Assembly (NCBI GenBank): GCA_015061725.1
Contig: SUVX01000013.1
Span: 1 to 62,607, forward strand
DNA length: 62,607 nucleotides
DNA from: Lentisphaerota bacterium
GTDB lineage: Bacteria; Verrucomicrobiota; Lentisphaeria; Victivallales; Victivallaceae
Reading direction: 5' to 3'
Both the position numbers and the translations under genes were made by a program. The notes under the pieces are model-generated. The model ran no database searches, was not told the DNA's origin, and saw only the letters and a list, made by a program, of their open reading frames with translations. Shown here piece after piece: positions 34,349-43,810 of the stretch. Numbering within the stretch: the stretch's first letter is position 1; each line of letters begins with the position of its first letter.

Positions 34349-34377
34349 AAAATACTCTCATAATTATAATTTATCAA
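34349..34377 (-). promoter_or_regulatory. Promoter of the pfp operon
   Basis: Minus strand TTGATA (34372-34377), 17-nt spacer, TATTTT (34349-34354). The 5' leader to the pfp ATG is about 100 nt and holds no obvious riboswitch. Confidence 0.55.
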
Positions 34378-34379
34378 GG

Positions 34380-34408
34380 TGGAAAAACACTCTTCAAGCG
34401 GTTATATT
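34380..34408 (+). promoter_or_regulatory. Promoter of the S41 protease-dus operon
   Basis: TGGAAA (34380-34385), 17-nt spacer, TATATT (34403-34408). It lies back to back with the pfp promoter, only 2 nt apart. AAAGGAG precedes the ATG at 34438. Confidence 0.55.
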
Positions 34409-34437
34409 ACAACAAATAATAGAAAGGAGTACAAAAA

Positions 34438-35721
34438 ATGAAGTTTTTATTTATTTCTCTCGTCTCCGTCATTGTGTTTTTAACCGGTTGCAGCACACCG
34501 GAGAAAACTCAGAGCAGCACGCCCCTGCCCTCTCTTGACAAGGATTACACAGATGTCAGTGTCATGATCCAGATGATGAGTATTCTCAAGACGCACTACG
34601 TCGATGAAAACAAAGTAGAGGACGGCAAACTCTTTGAATCCGCCATGCACGGGATAGCCTCAAATCTGGACCCTTATTCCGGCTATGAACCGCCCCGGAC
34701 CCACAAAGAGAGCAGCAACAGAAGAAACGGCGAATTAAGCGGTATCGGTGTTGTTATTGCAAAGCCGGCTAAAAACGATCTGCTTGTTGTCAATGTCATT
34801 CCCGGCTCCCCTGCCGACAAAGCAAAAATCAAACCCGGAGATACTGTTGTTGCCATTGACGGAAAAAATCTCAAACCTCTCAATCTTTATCAGTGTCAGA
34901 AACTTCTGCAGGGCAACAACGGCACAAAAGTATCTCTGACACTGCGTTCCTCAGGCAAAACCGTCAATAAAACGCTGATCCGGAGAAAAGTGATCATGCC
35001 CTCTGTCAAAAATGCCATGGTCATCAACAAAGATATCGGATACATAAAAATCACAAGTTTTACACTTCATTCCGCCGGAGAATTCAGAAAAGCTCTGGCA
35101 AAACTCAAACAGAAAAACATCCGTTCTCTTATCATTGATTTGAGAAACAATACCGGCGGTCATGTTCAATCCACCGTTGACACCATCTCTCAACTGCTCC
35201 CGCCCGGCAAAATCATCATGACCGCACACGGACGCAACCCTGAGAAAAAACAGATCGTCCGCAGTAAAAAAATCGCCAATTTAACTGCTGAAACAAAAAT
35301 GCCCATTGTTATTCTTGTCAACTTTTTCACCGCAAGCAGTGCCGAAATCTTTTCCTCCGCCCTCAGGGACAACAAAAGGGCGCAGCTTGTCGGCACCCGG
35401 ACTTTCGGCAAAGGTACTTTGCTGCATGTCATCCGTCTGGCTAACGGCGGCGCGCTGCGTTACTCAAGCGGCAGATACATCACCCCCTCCGGCAAATTCA
35501 TTGAAGGAAAAGGATTACAGCCTGATTATAAAGTTCTGATTCCCGCAGAGCAGTTGTTCCGTCTGACTTCGCAGCAGAAAAAATATCCCGGCATCATCAA
35601 ACCGGCGATCAAGAATGCGGTCAAAGATACTCAGCTTGAGAAAGCGGTAAATCTGCTTTCTCCAATCCCCAAAACAAAAACTGAAAAAAAGTCCCCCGTT
35701 CATGAACCTGCCGTCCGTTGA
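34438..35721 (+). CDS. S41 C-terminal processing peptidase, lipoprotein
   Basis: 427 residues. Signal peptide with a lipobox (VFLTGC, Cys 16-17), so membrane-anchored in the periplasm. CtpA-like domain order: N-terminal helix (LKTHYVDENKVED), PDZ (GIGVVIAKPAKNDLLVVNVIPGSPADKAKIKPGD), then the protease with catalytic Ser in FTASSAEIFSSALRD and Lys in TFGKGTLLHVI. It trims C-terminal tails of envelope proteins. The C-terminal 50 residues are basic and low-complexity. The 3' end overlaps dus by 20 bp. Confidence 0.9.
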   Translation: MKFLFISLVSVIVFLTGCSTPEKTQSSTPLPSLDKDYTDVSVMIQMMSILKTHYVDENKVEDGKLFESAMHGIASNLDPYSGYEPPRTHKESSNRRNGELSGIGVVIAKPAKNDLLVVNVIPGSPADKAKIKPGDTVVAIDGKNLKPLNLYQCQKLLQGNNGTKVSLTLRSSGKTVNKTLIRRKVIMPSVKNAMVINKDIGYIKITSFTLHSAGEFRKALAKLKQKNIRSLIIDLRNNTGGHVQSTVDTISQLLPPGKIIMTAHGRNPEKKQIVRSKKIANLTAETKMPIVILVNFFTASSAEIFSSALRDNKRAQLVGTRTFGKGTLLHVIRLANGGALRYSSGRYITPSGKFIEGKGLQPDYKVLIPAEQLFRLTSQQKKYPGIIKPAIKNAVKDTQLEKAVNLLSPIPKTKTEKKSPVHEPAVR

Positions 35722-36583
35722 AGTCTGGCCCGGTCCGATGGAGGGGGTATCCCGTCCGGAATTCGTCAGGGCTGTCAATCACCTGAAACTTGTCAAACGC
35801 TGGATGACACCGTTTCTGCGCGTGACAGACACTTGCTATAAAGAGAAGAAAATCAAAGAATTTCTGTCTCCTTATCTTGAAAGCAAATTGCCTGTTACCG
35901 CTCAAATCATGGGGACAAACCCGGAAGTTCTTGCTGAACTTGCCTGCCGCTGTCTTGACAGCGGAGCTGTCGGAATCAACCTCAACTGCGGATGTCCCAG
36001 CAAAAGAGTTATTTCCGGCGGCGCAGGCGGCGGCGCACTCAGAAATCCTGACAATATGCTTAAAATCACCCAAACCATCCGCAAAAGTGTGGGAGATGCT
36101 ATTCCGTTCTCTATCAAAATGCGGACAGGTTTTTCTGATCCCGGAGAAATCCAATCTCTGCTTGTACGCTTGATTGATGCAGGAGCAGATTGTTTTTTTA
36201 TTCATTACAGAACAGTTCAGGAACAGTATCTCCCCTCCCCCGGCAGAGTGGAACGCTTGCAGACGGCTGTTGCCGCCGCTGGAAACATTCCTGTCATTGT
36301 CAATGGCGATATCAACGCTGTTGAGGATGGCAGAAGTCTTGCAAAAAAAACCGGTGCTTCCGGTATCATGATCGCTCGCGCCTTTATGCACGACCCCTGG
36401 CTGCTCAACCGTTTTGAAGATGAAAAAACGCCCGATCCGCAGACCGGGCGCAAAATGTTTTTTGATACACTGGAATCTTTCGGCGTTTCAGGCGGAAACC
36501 GTCTGGAACTGGGAAAAATGATTTTCGGAGCAAACTCCCCCGAATTCAAAGAGATGCTGAAATCAAAATTTATCAGCAAGTGA
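35702..36583 (+). CDS. tRNA-dihydrouridine synthase
   Basis: 293 residues, FMN-dependent Dus family, reducing uridines in tRNA loops. Seen: GPMEGVSRPEFVRAV (APMEGV-type FMN site), AQIMGTNPEVLAE, catalytic Cys in INLNCGCPSKRVISGGAGGGAL, FSIKMRTGF, FFIHYRTVQEQY (usually HGRT; here HYRT), PVIVNGDI and GIMIARAFMHDPW. Best match looks like DusC or a DusA/B relative; the subtype is not decided. It overlaps the upstream protease gene by 20 bp and the convergent GNAT gene by 21 bp. Confidence 0.9.
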   Translation: MNLPSVEVWPGPMEGVSRPEFVRAVNHLKLVKRWMTPFLRVTDTCYKEKKIKEFLSPYLESKLPVTAQIMGTNPEVLAELACRCLDSGAVGINLNCGCPSKRVISGGAGGGALRNPDNMLKITQTIRKSVGDAIPFSIKMRTGFSDPGEIQSLLVRLIDAGADCFFIHYRTVQEQYLPSPGRVERLQTAVAAAGNIPVIVNGDINAVEDGRSLAKKTGASGIMIARAFMHDPWLLNRFEDEKTPDPQTGRKMFFDTLESFGVSGGNRLELGKMIFGANSPEFKEMLKSKFISK

Positions 36584-37444
36584 GAAAAAGATATCTTCCG
36601 GAAACTCTTTTCCCGCAACCGTGCGGATCATCGCATTTTCTCCGTGCCAGAACTCTGGAGCATTGTCGTCAACGGCAACTTCGCGCCATCCGGAATCTTT
36701 CAACGCTTGAACTGCCGGATCTGCCGGAGAAAGAAACGCACGTTTGATATTTTTGCACAATGCGGCAATATCACCTGTTCCGAAAACTTCTGCAACGGTA
36801 TTTTCCCACTCCAGAGCATAGCCGTTTTCTCCGACATGCCAGGAGAATTCTGAAGAACGGAACATCTTCTTCCAACTGTGAAACAAAGTATCCTTTTCGC
36901 GGATGATTTTACCGGGAAAAACAGCGCCGTTTTCATAGCAATCTGCAATAAAAGCCTTTTCTGCCTCTGCCAAATCCCTGCCGGGACAGCCGCCTTTTTC
37001 TTTAAAAAACGGATTTTCCAGCGTGACAGATTTTACCGTATAATTTTTCCATCCGCAGGATTCATACACACGGTTGAGTCCGGTGTAAAGCGGCAGAACA
37101 TCATACTGATGTTCTTCTGCCCATTTTGCTGCATTTTCGCAGAGCTGAACGGCAATCCCCCGTTTGCGGAAATCCGGATGAACACCGACTGAAGCAATTC
37201 CAGCCAGTTTTATCACTTTCCCGTTTCCGGCATAAGCTTTCATCGGCATAATACCGACGTGTCCGGCAATTCTGCCCTCCTGAGTACGGGCAATAAAAGA
37301 TTCTTCAGTAAACGGCAGACGGTTGCCGCAAACTTTCTGAAGCTGGACAAATTCATCAAAACACACCGCCAGCATGGGAATACAATCATCCTGTTCCGGA
37401 CTGTACGGCTCGGCATGAAAATAATTTAAAACAAGATCACTCAC
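36563..37444 (-). CDS. GNAT-family N-acetyltransferase
   Basis: 293 residues if translation starts at GTG 37444 (preceded by GGGG with about 8-nt spacing, 14 nt after the glnN stop). Acetyl-CoA binding motif A is IASVGVHPDFRKRGIAVQLCENA, with GRIAGHVGIMPMK before it. A second domain of about 130 residues follows and could be an Eis-like or SCP2-like half. Substrate unknown. It is last in the valS-glnN-GNAT cluster. Confidence 0.8.
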   Translation of the reverse strand: MSDLVLNYFHAEPYSPEQDDCIPMLAVCFDEFVQLQKVCGNRLPFTEESFIARTQEGRIAGHVGIMPMKAYAGNGKVIKLAGIASVGVHPDFRKRGIAVQLCENAAKWAEEHQYDVLPLYTGLNRVYESCGWKNYTVKSVTLENPFFKEKGGCPGRDLAEAEKAFIADCYENGAVFPGKIIREKDTLFHSWKKMFRSSEFSWHVGENGYALEWENTVAEVFGTGDIAALCKNIKRAFLSPADPAVQALKDSGWREVAVDDNAPEFWHGENAMIRTVAGKEFPEDIFFSLADKF

Positions 37445-37458
37445 CTTATTTACCCCAA

Positions 37459-39591
37459 TCAGTAAATAAAAAGCAGTTCGCGGTATTTGGGCAGCGGCCA
37501 CAAGCGGTCATCAACCAGCAGTTCCAGGGCATCCGCCTCTTTACGCATGTTGTTCATTGCCTCAATAACGGGTGCAGGATCATCGTTCACAAGAGCACTT
37601 TCCAACGCATCGCATTCTTCAAGCATCGCTGCAAGTTTCGGGGAAAGCGCATCGATCATTTTGCGGGCATTGCCGCCTGCAATGGTAAGCTTCATCGCTT
37701 CACAGTTGACCAATCCTGCAGTCAGTTTGTTGATTTCTTCCATGACCGCAGGATAAATCACCGTCCGGGCAAGACTTAAAGAAAGTTCACCCTCAATGTG
37801 AATGCGGCGCTTGTACTCACGCAAAAAGACTTCGTAACGCGAAAGAACTTCTGTACGGGTAAAGACTTTATATTTTTCATACAGCGCAATATTTTTTTCA
37901 TCCAGCAACGGTTCAAGAGCTTCGGGCGTTGTCCGTAAATTGGGCAGACCGCGCTTCTGAGCCTCCTGTACCCAGGCAAGCGTGTAATTATCCCCGTTAA
38001 AAAGAACACGTTTGTGCTTTTTGAGGATATCGCGCAAGACCTTTGAGAGAACCGTATTAAATTCCTCAGGCTTTGCTTTTTCAAGAATTGCTGCAATACG
38101 GTCAAAGGACTCTGCAACAATCGTATTGATAACCGTATTCGGAGTTGCACAGCTGCTGCTGGCTCCGGGAGCACGGAATTCAAACTTTGTTCCGGTAAAG
38201 GCAAAGGGACTGGTTCTGTTCCTGTCGGTACTGTCAACCGGCAGCTGCGGCAGAGTATCCACACCGATACGCAGTTTGCGTGTCTCACTCTTTTTGCGTT
38301 TATCGCCGGTTTCAATTTCTTCAAGAATACCGGAAAGCTGTTCTCCGAGAAAGATCGACATGATCGCAGGAGGTGCTTCCGCGGCTCCCAGACGGTGGTC
38401 GTTTCCGGCACCGATCGTTGAAGCCCGGAGCAGATCTCCGTGCAGAGAAACTGCCTCAATAACCGCACAGAGTGTCGTTAAAAACAAAGCATTCTGCTTG
38501 GGATCTTTTCCCTGATCCAGCAAATTGACATTGCCGATACTGATGGACCAGTTGTTGTGTTTACCGGAACCGTTGATGGAGGCAAACGGTTTCTCGTGCA
38601 GCAGACAGACCAGACCGTGCCGGTCGGCAACTTCACGGAGAACTTCCATAATAATCATATTGTGATCGCAGGCAAGATTGGATTCCTCAAATACCGGCGC
38701 AAGTTCAAACTGAGCCGGTGCCGTTTCATTGTGACGGGTCTTGGCAGGAATACCCAAACGCCACAATTCGTGATCGACTTCAGCCATGAAATTAAGCACA
38801 CGGGGCTTGATCGGACTGAAGTAGTGATCTCCCAGCTGCTGATGTTTCGGAGGACGTGCGCCGAACAGCGTTCTTCCAGTCTGAACAAGATCCGGACGGC
38901 AGAAATACAAGCGTTTATCAATCAAAAAGTATTCCTGTTCCGCGCCGAGAGTGAGAACGGCTTTTCCCTCCACGCCGAAACAGCGGGCAAGGCGTTCAGC
39001 CTGCGTGGAAACCGCTTGAATGGAACGCAGAAGCGGGGTTTTCTTATCAAGAACTTCTCCGTTGCAGGAACAGAATACCGTCGGAATACACAGCGTTGCC
39101 GTATTGTTTCCTCTGCGGATGAATGCCGGACTGCTGGGGTCCCATGCCGTATAACCGCGCGCCTCAAAAGTGGAACGCAGTCCGCCGTTGGGCAGACTGG
39201 AAGCATCCGGTTCGCCGACAATCAGATTTTTGCCGGAGAATTTGAGGATCATACCGCCCTTGTGATCCGGCTCCACAAAAGAGTCGTGCTTTTCGGCACT
39301 GGAACCGGTCAACGGCAGAAACCAGTGAGAATAATGGGTTGCGCCGCGTTCCAGAGCCCAGGCTTTCATGGCATCGGCGATTTCCTCTGCCAGTTCCGGC
39401 GGAATGGGCGTTCTTTCAGAAAGACAGGCGGCATATTGTTTCAGAGTGCGTGCGGCAAGGTATTGCTGCATCGCATTCTCATTAAATACGTCTGCACCAA
39501 ATAATTCGCCGAGGGGTTCGGTATATTTCACCGGTTCCCCTACGCGGTCAGAAGCAATCGAAGCGATTGCCTTTTCTCTGAAACTATCCAT
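37459..39591 (-). CDS. glnN: Glutamine synthetase type III
   Basis: 710 residues, the size of GSIII (GlnN), much longer than GSI. It makes glutamine from glutamate, ammonia and ATP. GSIII features: N-terminal domain GATHYSHWFLPLTGSSAEKHDSF, FSGKNLIVGEPDASSLPNGG, LGAEQEYFLID (metal Glu), GIPAKTRHNETAPAQFELAP, HEKPFASINGSGKHNNWS and TDRNRTSPFAFTGTKFEFRA. It lies 32 nt behind valS. The window also has a type I enzyme (60280-61779), so nitrogen assimilation is duplicated. Confidence 0.95.
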   Translation of the reverse strand: MDSFREKAIASIASDRVGEPVKYTEPLGELFGADVFNENAMQQYLAARTLKQYAACLSERTPIPPELAEEIADAMKAWALERGATHYSHWFLPLTGSSAEKHDSFVEPDHKGGMILKFSGKNLIVGEPDASSLPNGGLRSTFEARGYTAWDPSSPAFIRRGNNTATLCIPTVFCSCNGEVLDKKTPLLRSIQAVSTQAERLARCFGVEGKAVLTLGAEQEYFLIDKRLYFCRPDLVQTGRTLFGARPPKHQQLGDHYFSPIKPRVLNFMAEVDHELWRLGIPAKTRHNETAPAQFELAPVFEESNLACDHNMIIMEVLREVADRHGLVCLLHEKPFASINGSGKHNNWSISIGNVNLLDQGKDPKQNALFLTTLCAVIEAVSLHGDLLRASTIGAGNDHRLGAAEAPPAIMSIFLGEQLSGILEEIETGDKRKKSETRKLRIGVDTLPQLPVDSTDRNRTSPFAFTGTKFEFRAPGASSSCATPNTVINTIVAESFDRIAAILEKAKPEEFNTVLSKVLRDILKKHKRVLFNGDNYTLAWVQEAQKRGLPNLRTTPEALEPLLDEKNIALYEKYKVFTRTEVLSRYEVFLREYKRRIHIEGELSLSLARTVIYPAVMEEINKLTAGLVNCEAMKLTIAGGNARKMIDALSPKLAAMLEECDALESALVNDDPAPVIEAMNNMRKEADALELLVDDRLWPLPKYRELLFIY

Positions 39592-39623
39592 AATTTATAT
39601 TCTCCGGTTCTTTATTTCATATC

Positions 39624-42275
39624 TCAGCCCTTGAGAGAAGCAAGCAATTCTTCTGTACGGACTTTTCTTTCTTCAAGGTCGGCAAGACTGGCTCTGGCAT
39701 CGGCAACGACCTGTGCCGGCGCATTCTGAACAAAACGTTCATTTGAGAGTTTTCCCTGAGCAGACTTGATCCAGTTGTTGATATCCTTGAGCTGTTTTTC
39801 CAAACGGGCAACTTCGGCATCGACATCAATCAAACCGGCAAGCGGCAGACTCAAGATACCCATGGCGCCCAACTGAGAGGGAGCAGCTCCGTTGGCGGCA
39901 CTGTCAAAAGCCTCTGAAGAGATTTCAATATCTTCGGCATTGAGCAGAAGTTTGAGAGAAGCTTTCTGTTCGGTCAGGAAATCCAGTTCAGCTTTTCCCG
40001 CAGCCTTGATGTGGAAGTTGAGTTTCTTTCCGTCAGGAATATTGTAGCTGGAACGCAGGAAGCGTCCGATACGGACCAGTTCAAATTTTCCATCCGTCAA
40101 AGCGGTATCAGCCGCATCAAATTTGGCAGCGGCATCCGGCATCGGCCAAGCGGTATACATGATGGACTTGCCTTCTTCAACAAATCCCATGCGGTGTGCC
40201 AGTTCTTCAGTGATAAACGGCATGAAGGGATGCAGAAGTTTCAAAATGCGGAAGAGTGCATAATCCAGAACAGCGAGCGCACGTTCCTTGTCGGCACCGC
40301 CGGCACGCATGGGCATCTTCTCTGCTTCAACGAACCAGTCGCAGAAGTCGGACCAGACCAGATCATACAGCGCATGAGCCGCCGCATGGAAACGGAACTT
40401 TTCAAATTCGCTTTCAATATTGGCAACAGCCGCATCAAGTTTGGCAATCATCCATTTTTCATCGCTGGAAAGATTTCCGGGCAATGTATTGAAGTCGGCG
40501 GAAACTTCGCCCTGCATCTGACGGAAACGGCAGGCGTTCCACAGTTTGTTGGCAAAGTTGCGTCCGATTTCGCACTTTTCGTTGTTGTAACGGATATCCA
40601 TACCGACAGGCGCGATATAGACGATAGAGAAACGCAGCGCATCGGCACCGTATTCAGCAATCACATCCAGCGGGTCGGGGGAGTTGCCCAGACTCTTTGA
40701 AAGTTTACGTCCTTTTTCGTCACGGATGATACTGGTGAAATAGACGTTGTTGAACGGAATCTCTCCGCAGAACTCACAGCCTGCCATAATCATACGGGCA
40801 ACCCAGAAGAAGATGATATCCGGACCGGTAACAAGATCATTGGTCGGATAGAATTTTTCAAGTTCTTTGGTCTTTTCGGGCCAGCCCATGACGGAGAAGG
40901 GCCACAGCCAGCTGCTGAACCAGGTATCCAACACGTCCTCTTCCTGACGCCATTTGCCGGGAGCCGTCGGCGCATCCATGCCGACATAGACTTCACCGTT
41001 TTCGTCATTGTACCAGGCGGGAATACGGTGTCCCCACCAGAGCTGACGTGAAATACACCAGTCCTGAATATTTTCCATCCAGTGGAAATAAGTCTTGCTC
41101 CAGCGTTCGGGATAGAATTTGATTTTTCCGGACTTGACCGCTTCGATAGCGGGCTTGGCAAGTTCATCCATCTTGCAGAACCACTGGCTGCTCACCAGCG
41201 TTTCGATCGGTACACCGCCGCGTTCGGAATAGCCGACGGAGTGAGTGATATCTTCGATCTTTTCGAGCAGTCCCTGCTCTTCAAGTTTTTTGACGCAGAG
41301 ATCGCGGGCAACGAAACGGTCCAATCCGACAAACTCAGCAGGGCAGAGTTCGTTGAGCGTACCGTCATTATTCATCACATTCATGACTTCAAGATTGTGA
41401 CGGCGACCGACTTCAAAGTCGTTGGGGTCGTGTCCCGGAGTGATTTTAACACAGCCGGTTCCCTTGGTCGGATCAGCGTGAAGATCTCCGACGATGGGAA
41501 TCAATCTGTCAGTCAGCGGCAGTTTGACGAACTTGCCAATGAGTTTATTGTAGCGTTCATCGTCCGGATGGACGGCAACAGCGGTATCTCCGAACATGGT
41601 CTCGGGACGGGTGGTGGCAACAATCAGCGCACCGTCGCCCTCTGCCAGAGGATAGCGGAAGTAATAAAATTTACCGGGAACATCGCGGTAAATGACTTCT
41701 TCATCAGAAAGAGCGCTTTTGGCAACCGGACACCAGTTGATCATGCGCTGTCCGCGATAGATATATCCCTTTTCATAGAGGGCAACGAAAACTTTTTTCA
41801 CGGCATCAGAAAGACCGTCATCCATGGTGAAGCGTTCACGTTCCCAGTCGCAGGAGCAGCCGAGAGTGCGCAGCTGACGGATGATTTTGCCGCCGTATTC
41901 TTTTTTCCACTGCCAGACACGGTTGATGAATTCATCACGTCCGAGTTCATCGCGGGTCACATTTTCAGTATCTTTGAGAAATTTCACAACTTTGGATTCC
42001 GTTGCGATACCGGCATGGTCGGTTCCGGGGAACCAGCAGACTTCAAAGCCTTTCATTCTTGCACGGCGGCAGAGGATATCCTGCAAGGTGTTGTTGAGAA
42101 CGTGACCGAGGGTCAGGATACCCGTAACGTTCGGCGGCGGAATCACGATGGAAAATGCCGGTTTGTCAGAATCGGCGGTTCCATGAAAATCACCATTGTT
42201 TTCCCAAATGGGAAACCATTTCTTTTCCACATCCGCCGGTTCGTAAGCGCGCGGCAGAGCTTCCTGCATAGCCAT
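39624..42275 (-). CDS. valS: Valyl-tRNA synthetase
   Basis: 883 residues, class I synthetase. ATG 42275 is chosen because AAGGAG lies 9 nt upstream; an upstream in-frame start lies within the promoter. Signatures: PPNVTGILTLGHVLNNTLQD (HIGH, here LGHV), editing domain (TTRPETMFGDTAVAV), KLSKSLGNSPDP (KMSKS), anticodon-binding helices and the C-terminal coiled-coil arm (VDAEVARLEKQLKDINNW). First gene of a valS-glnN-GNAT transcript. Confidence 0.96.
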   Translation of the reverse strand: MAMQEALPRAYEPADVEKKWFPIWENNGDFHGTADSDKPAFSIVIPPPNVTGILTLGHVLNNTLQDILCRRARMKGFEVCWFPGTDHAGIATESKVVKFLKDTENVTRDELGRDEFINRVWQWKKEYGGKIIRQLRTLGCSCDWERERFTMDDGLSDAVKKVFVALYEKGYIYRGQRMINWCPVAKSALSDEEVIYRDVPGKFYYFRYPLAEGDGALIVATTRPETMFGDTAVAVHPDDERYNKLIGKFVKLPLTDRLIPIVGDLHADPTKGTGCVKITPGHDPNDFEVGRRHNLEVMNVMNNDGTLNELCPAEFVGLDRFVARDLCVKKLEEQGLLEKIEDITHSVGYSERGGVPIETLVSSQWFCKMDELAKPAIEAVKSGKIKFYPERWSKTYFHWMENIQDWCISRQLWWGHRIPAWYNDENGEVYVGMDAPTAPGKWRQEEDVLDTWFSSWLWPFSVMGWPEKTKELEKFYPTNDLVTGPDIIFFWVARMIMAGCEFCGEIPFNNVYFTSIIRDEKGRKLSKSLGNSPDPLDVIAEYGADALRFSIVYIAPVGMDIRYNNEKCEIGRNFANKLWNACRFRQMQGEVSADFNTLPGNLSSDEKWMIAKLDAAVANIESEFEKFRFHAAAHALYDLVWSDFCDWFVEAEKMPMRAGGADKERALAVLDYALFRILKLLHPFMPFITEELAHRMGFVEEGKSIMYTAWPMPDAAAKFDAADTALTDGKFELVRIGRFLRSSYNIPDGKKLNFHIKAAGKAELDFLTEQKASLKLLLNAEDIEISSEAFDSAANGAAPSQLGAMGILSLPLAGLIDVDAEVARLEKQLKDINNWIKSAQGKLSNERFVQNAPAQVVADARASLADLEERKVRTEELLASLKG

Positions 42276-42327
42276 AATTTTTTCTCCTTGAAAAAGGTTT
42301 GTTTTTACATCAATAGAAAATCGCAAT

Positions 42328-42356
42328 AATATACCACAACTTCTTGCTACTTGCAA
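42328..42356 (-). promoter_or_regulatory. Promoter of valS
   Basis: Minus strand TTGCAA (42351-42356), 17-nt spacer, TATATT (42328-42333), 52 nt before ATG. No T-box leader is present. Confidence 0.75.
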
Positions 42357-42408
42357 TCTTTTTCTGCTGTTTTAAATCATGTTTTCGGCATAAAAATCAA
42401 AAATTCTC

Positions 42409-42435
42409 TTGAAAAAATTTTACGGACGATATATC
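42409..42435 (+). promoter_or_regulatory. Putative promoter of the PSD-family gene
   Basis: TTGAAA (42409-42414) with TATATC (42430-42435, 15-nt spacer), or TATCTG at 17 nt. Weaker than the other promoters in the window. Confidence 0.35.
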
Positions 42436-42497
42436 TGTGATAACAGAGAAAAGTGCATTCGCATGAAGCCCTGCACAAAAAAGAGGAGAAAAGAAAG

Positions 42498-43766
42498 ATG
42501 GAAAAACACTCTCAAAACAACCATTCATTCGCCCCCGGGCATTGGATGCCGCACGATCAGAAAACGCTGGTTGAATGGATGAAAAAAATCATGGACAAAG
42601 CAGATAAATGCGATAAACCGCTGCTGCCGGTGGTGGAAAATTTCAAACATTTTATTGAAAACGATGCCAAGGCGTATATGTTTTTCAATCAGATGTTTGA
42701 TGAAGTTCCCTCAAGTAAAAGAAAAACGCTCACCGGATTGCCGCAGGTCCGCGACTATCACCACATGCTGAAACTTTTTAACGTCATTCTCACGCACGCA
42801 CCTGATTTTGATGAAACCGGATTTGTCGGATTTCCCTTCAATGCCATTCTGGACTGGTCAATGGCAACAGAGGGCGGCTGGGCAGGATTCATTGACGAAA
42901 AAATCAACAAGCATATCAAAGCCATTCTTGACCAATGGGGCAGATTCCTCAAATCTGCGGACAGCGCCTATGTCCTCAATGCCGATCCCCGCAGCGGATG
43001 GTTCGGAGAAGACGCTCATAAAGCTATGCCGAACTTCACCAAAGAATTTATCTGCGATCCCTCTCAACCCCATTACGGGTTCAAGTCCTGGGATGAATTT
43101 TTTGTCCGCAAGTTCCGTCCCGGAATCCGTCCTGTCGCATCCCCCGATGATGACAGCGTGGTCGTCAACGCCTGCGAATCCGCGCCGTTTGCGTTGGCAA
43201 GAAATGTGAAAATGCGGGATAAATTCTGGATAAAAGCCCAGCCTTACGCCCTGCAATTCATGCTCAACAATGACCCGAGAGCCAATCATTTTGCCGGTGG
43301 AACGATTTATCAGGCGTTTTTAAGCGCATTAAGTTACCACCGCTGGCATGCACCTGTTTCCGGGAAAATCGTCAAAACGGCAGTTATTCCCGGAACCTAT
43401 TACTCAGAGGCCCGCAGTGTCGGATATGATCCGCTTGCCCCCAACGATTCCCAGGGATACATCTCTGAATTGGCAACCCGGGCAGTAATTTACATTGAGG
43501 CGGATAATCCGGATATCGGACTTATGTGTTTTGTCGCAATCGGCATGGCTGAAGTTTCAACTTGTGAAATCACCGTTTACGATGGACAGCACGTCAACAA
43601 AGGCGATCAGACCGGCATGTTCCACTTCGGCGGTTCAACCCATTGCCTGTTGTTCGGTCCGCACGTTGACATAGAGTTTGATCTGCACGGTCAAACGCCG
43701 GGATTGGATACCCATAACATCAATGTCAATGAAAAAATCGCAACGGTCAAACGCCGCAAAAACTGA
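42498..43766 (+). CDS. Phosphatidylserine-decarboxylase-family pyruvoyl decarboxylase (PSDC + PSD domains)
   Basis: 422 residues. ATG 42498 follows GAGGAG with 8-nt spacing. The N-terminal about 190 residues match the PSDC domain found ahead of PSD domains in a fungal/bacterial subgroup (NFKHFIENDAKAYMFFNQMFDE, GFPFNAILDWSMATEGGWAGF). The C-terminal part has SYHRWHAPVSGKI, CFVAIGMAEVSTCEI and the self-cleavage site GGST (Ser about 380), giving a predicted alpha chain of about 43 residues with a pyruvoyl group. Ordinary PSDs have LGST. Length and domain order recall PsiD-type L-tryptophan decarboxylases as much as lipid PSDs, and no membrane segment is seen, so substrate is open: an aromatic amino acid or a phospholipid. 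Confidence 0.85.
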   Translation: MEKHSQNNHSFAPGHWMPHDQKTLVEWMKKIMDKADKCDKPLLPVVENFKHFIENDAKAYMFFNQMFDEVPSSKRKTLTGLPQVRDYHHMLKLFNVILTHAPDFDETGFVGFPFNAILDWSMATEGGWAGFIDEKINKHIKAILDQWGRFLKSADSAYVLNADPRSGWFGEDAHKAMPNFTKEFICDPSQPHYGFKSWDEFFVRKFRPGIRPVASPDDDSVVVNACESAPFALARNVKMRDKFWIKAQPYALQFMLNNDPRANHFAGGTIYQAFLSALSYHRWHAPVSGKIVKTAVIPGTYYSEARSVGYDPLAPNDSQGYISELATRAVIYIEADNPDIGLMCFVAIGMAEVSTCEITVYDGQHVNKGDQTGMFHFGGSTHCLLFGPHVDIEFDLHGQTPGLDTHNINVNEKIATVKRRKN

Positions 43767-43782
43767 CGTTTACCGAACGAAT

Positions 43783-43810
43783 CGCCTGACGGGAAACTGT
43801 CAGGCGTTTT
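43783..43810. terminator. Terminator between convergent genes
   Basis: CGCCTGAC (43783-43790) pairs with GTCAGGCG (43799-43806), followed by TTTT on the plus strand. It serves the PSD-family gene and overlaps the stop codon of the convergent transporter gene. Confidence 0.8.
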
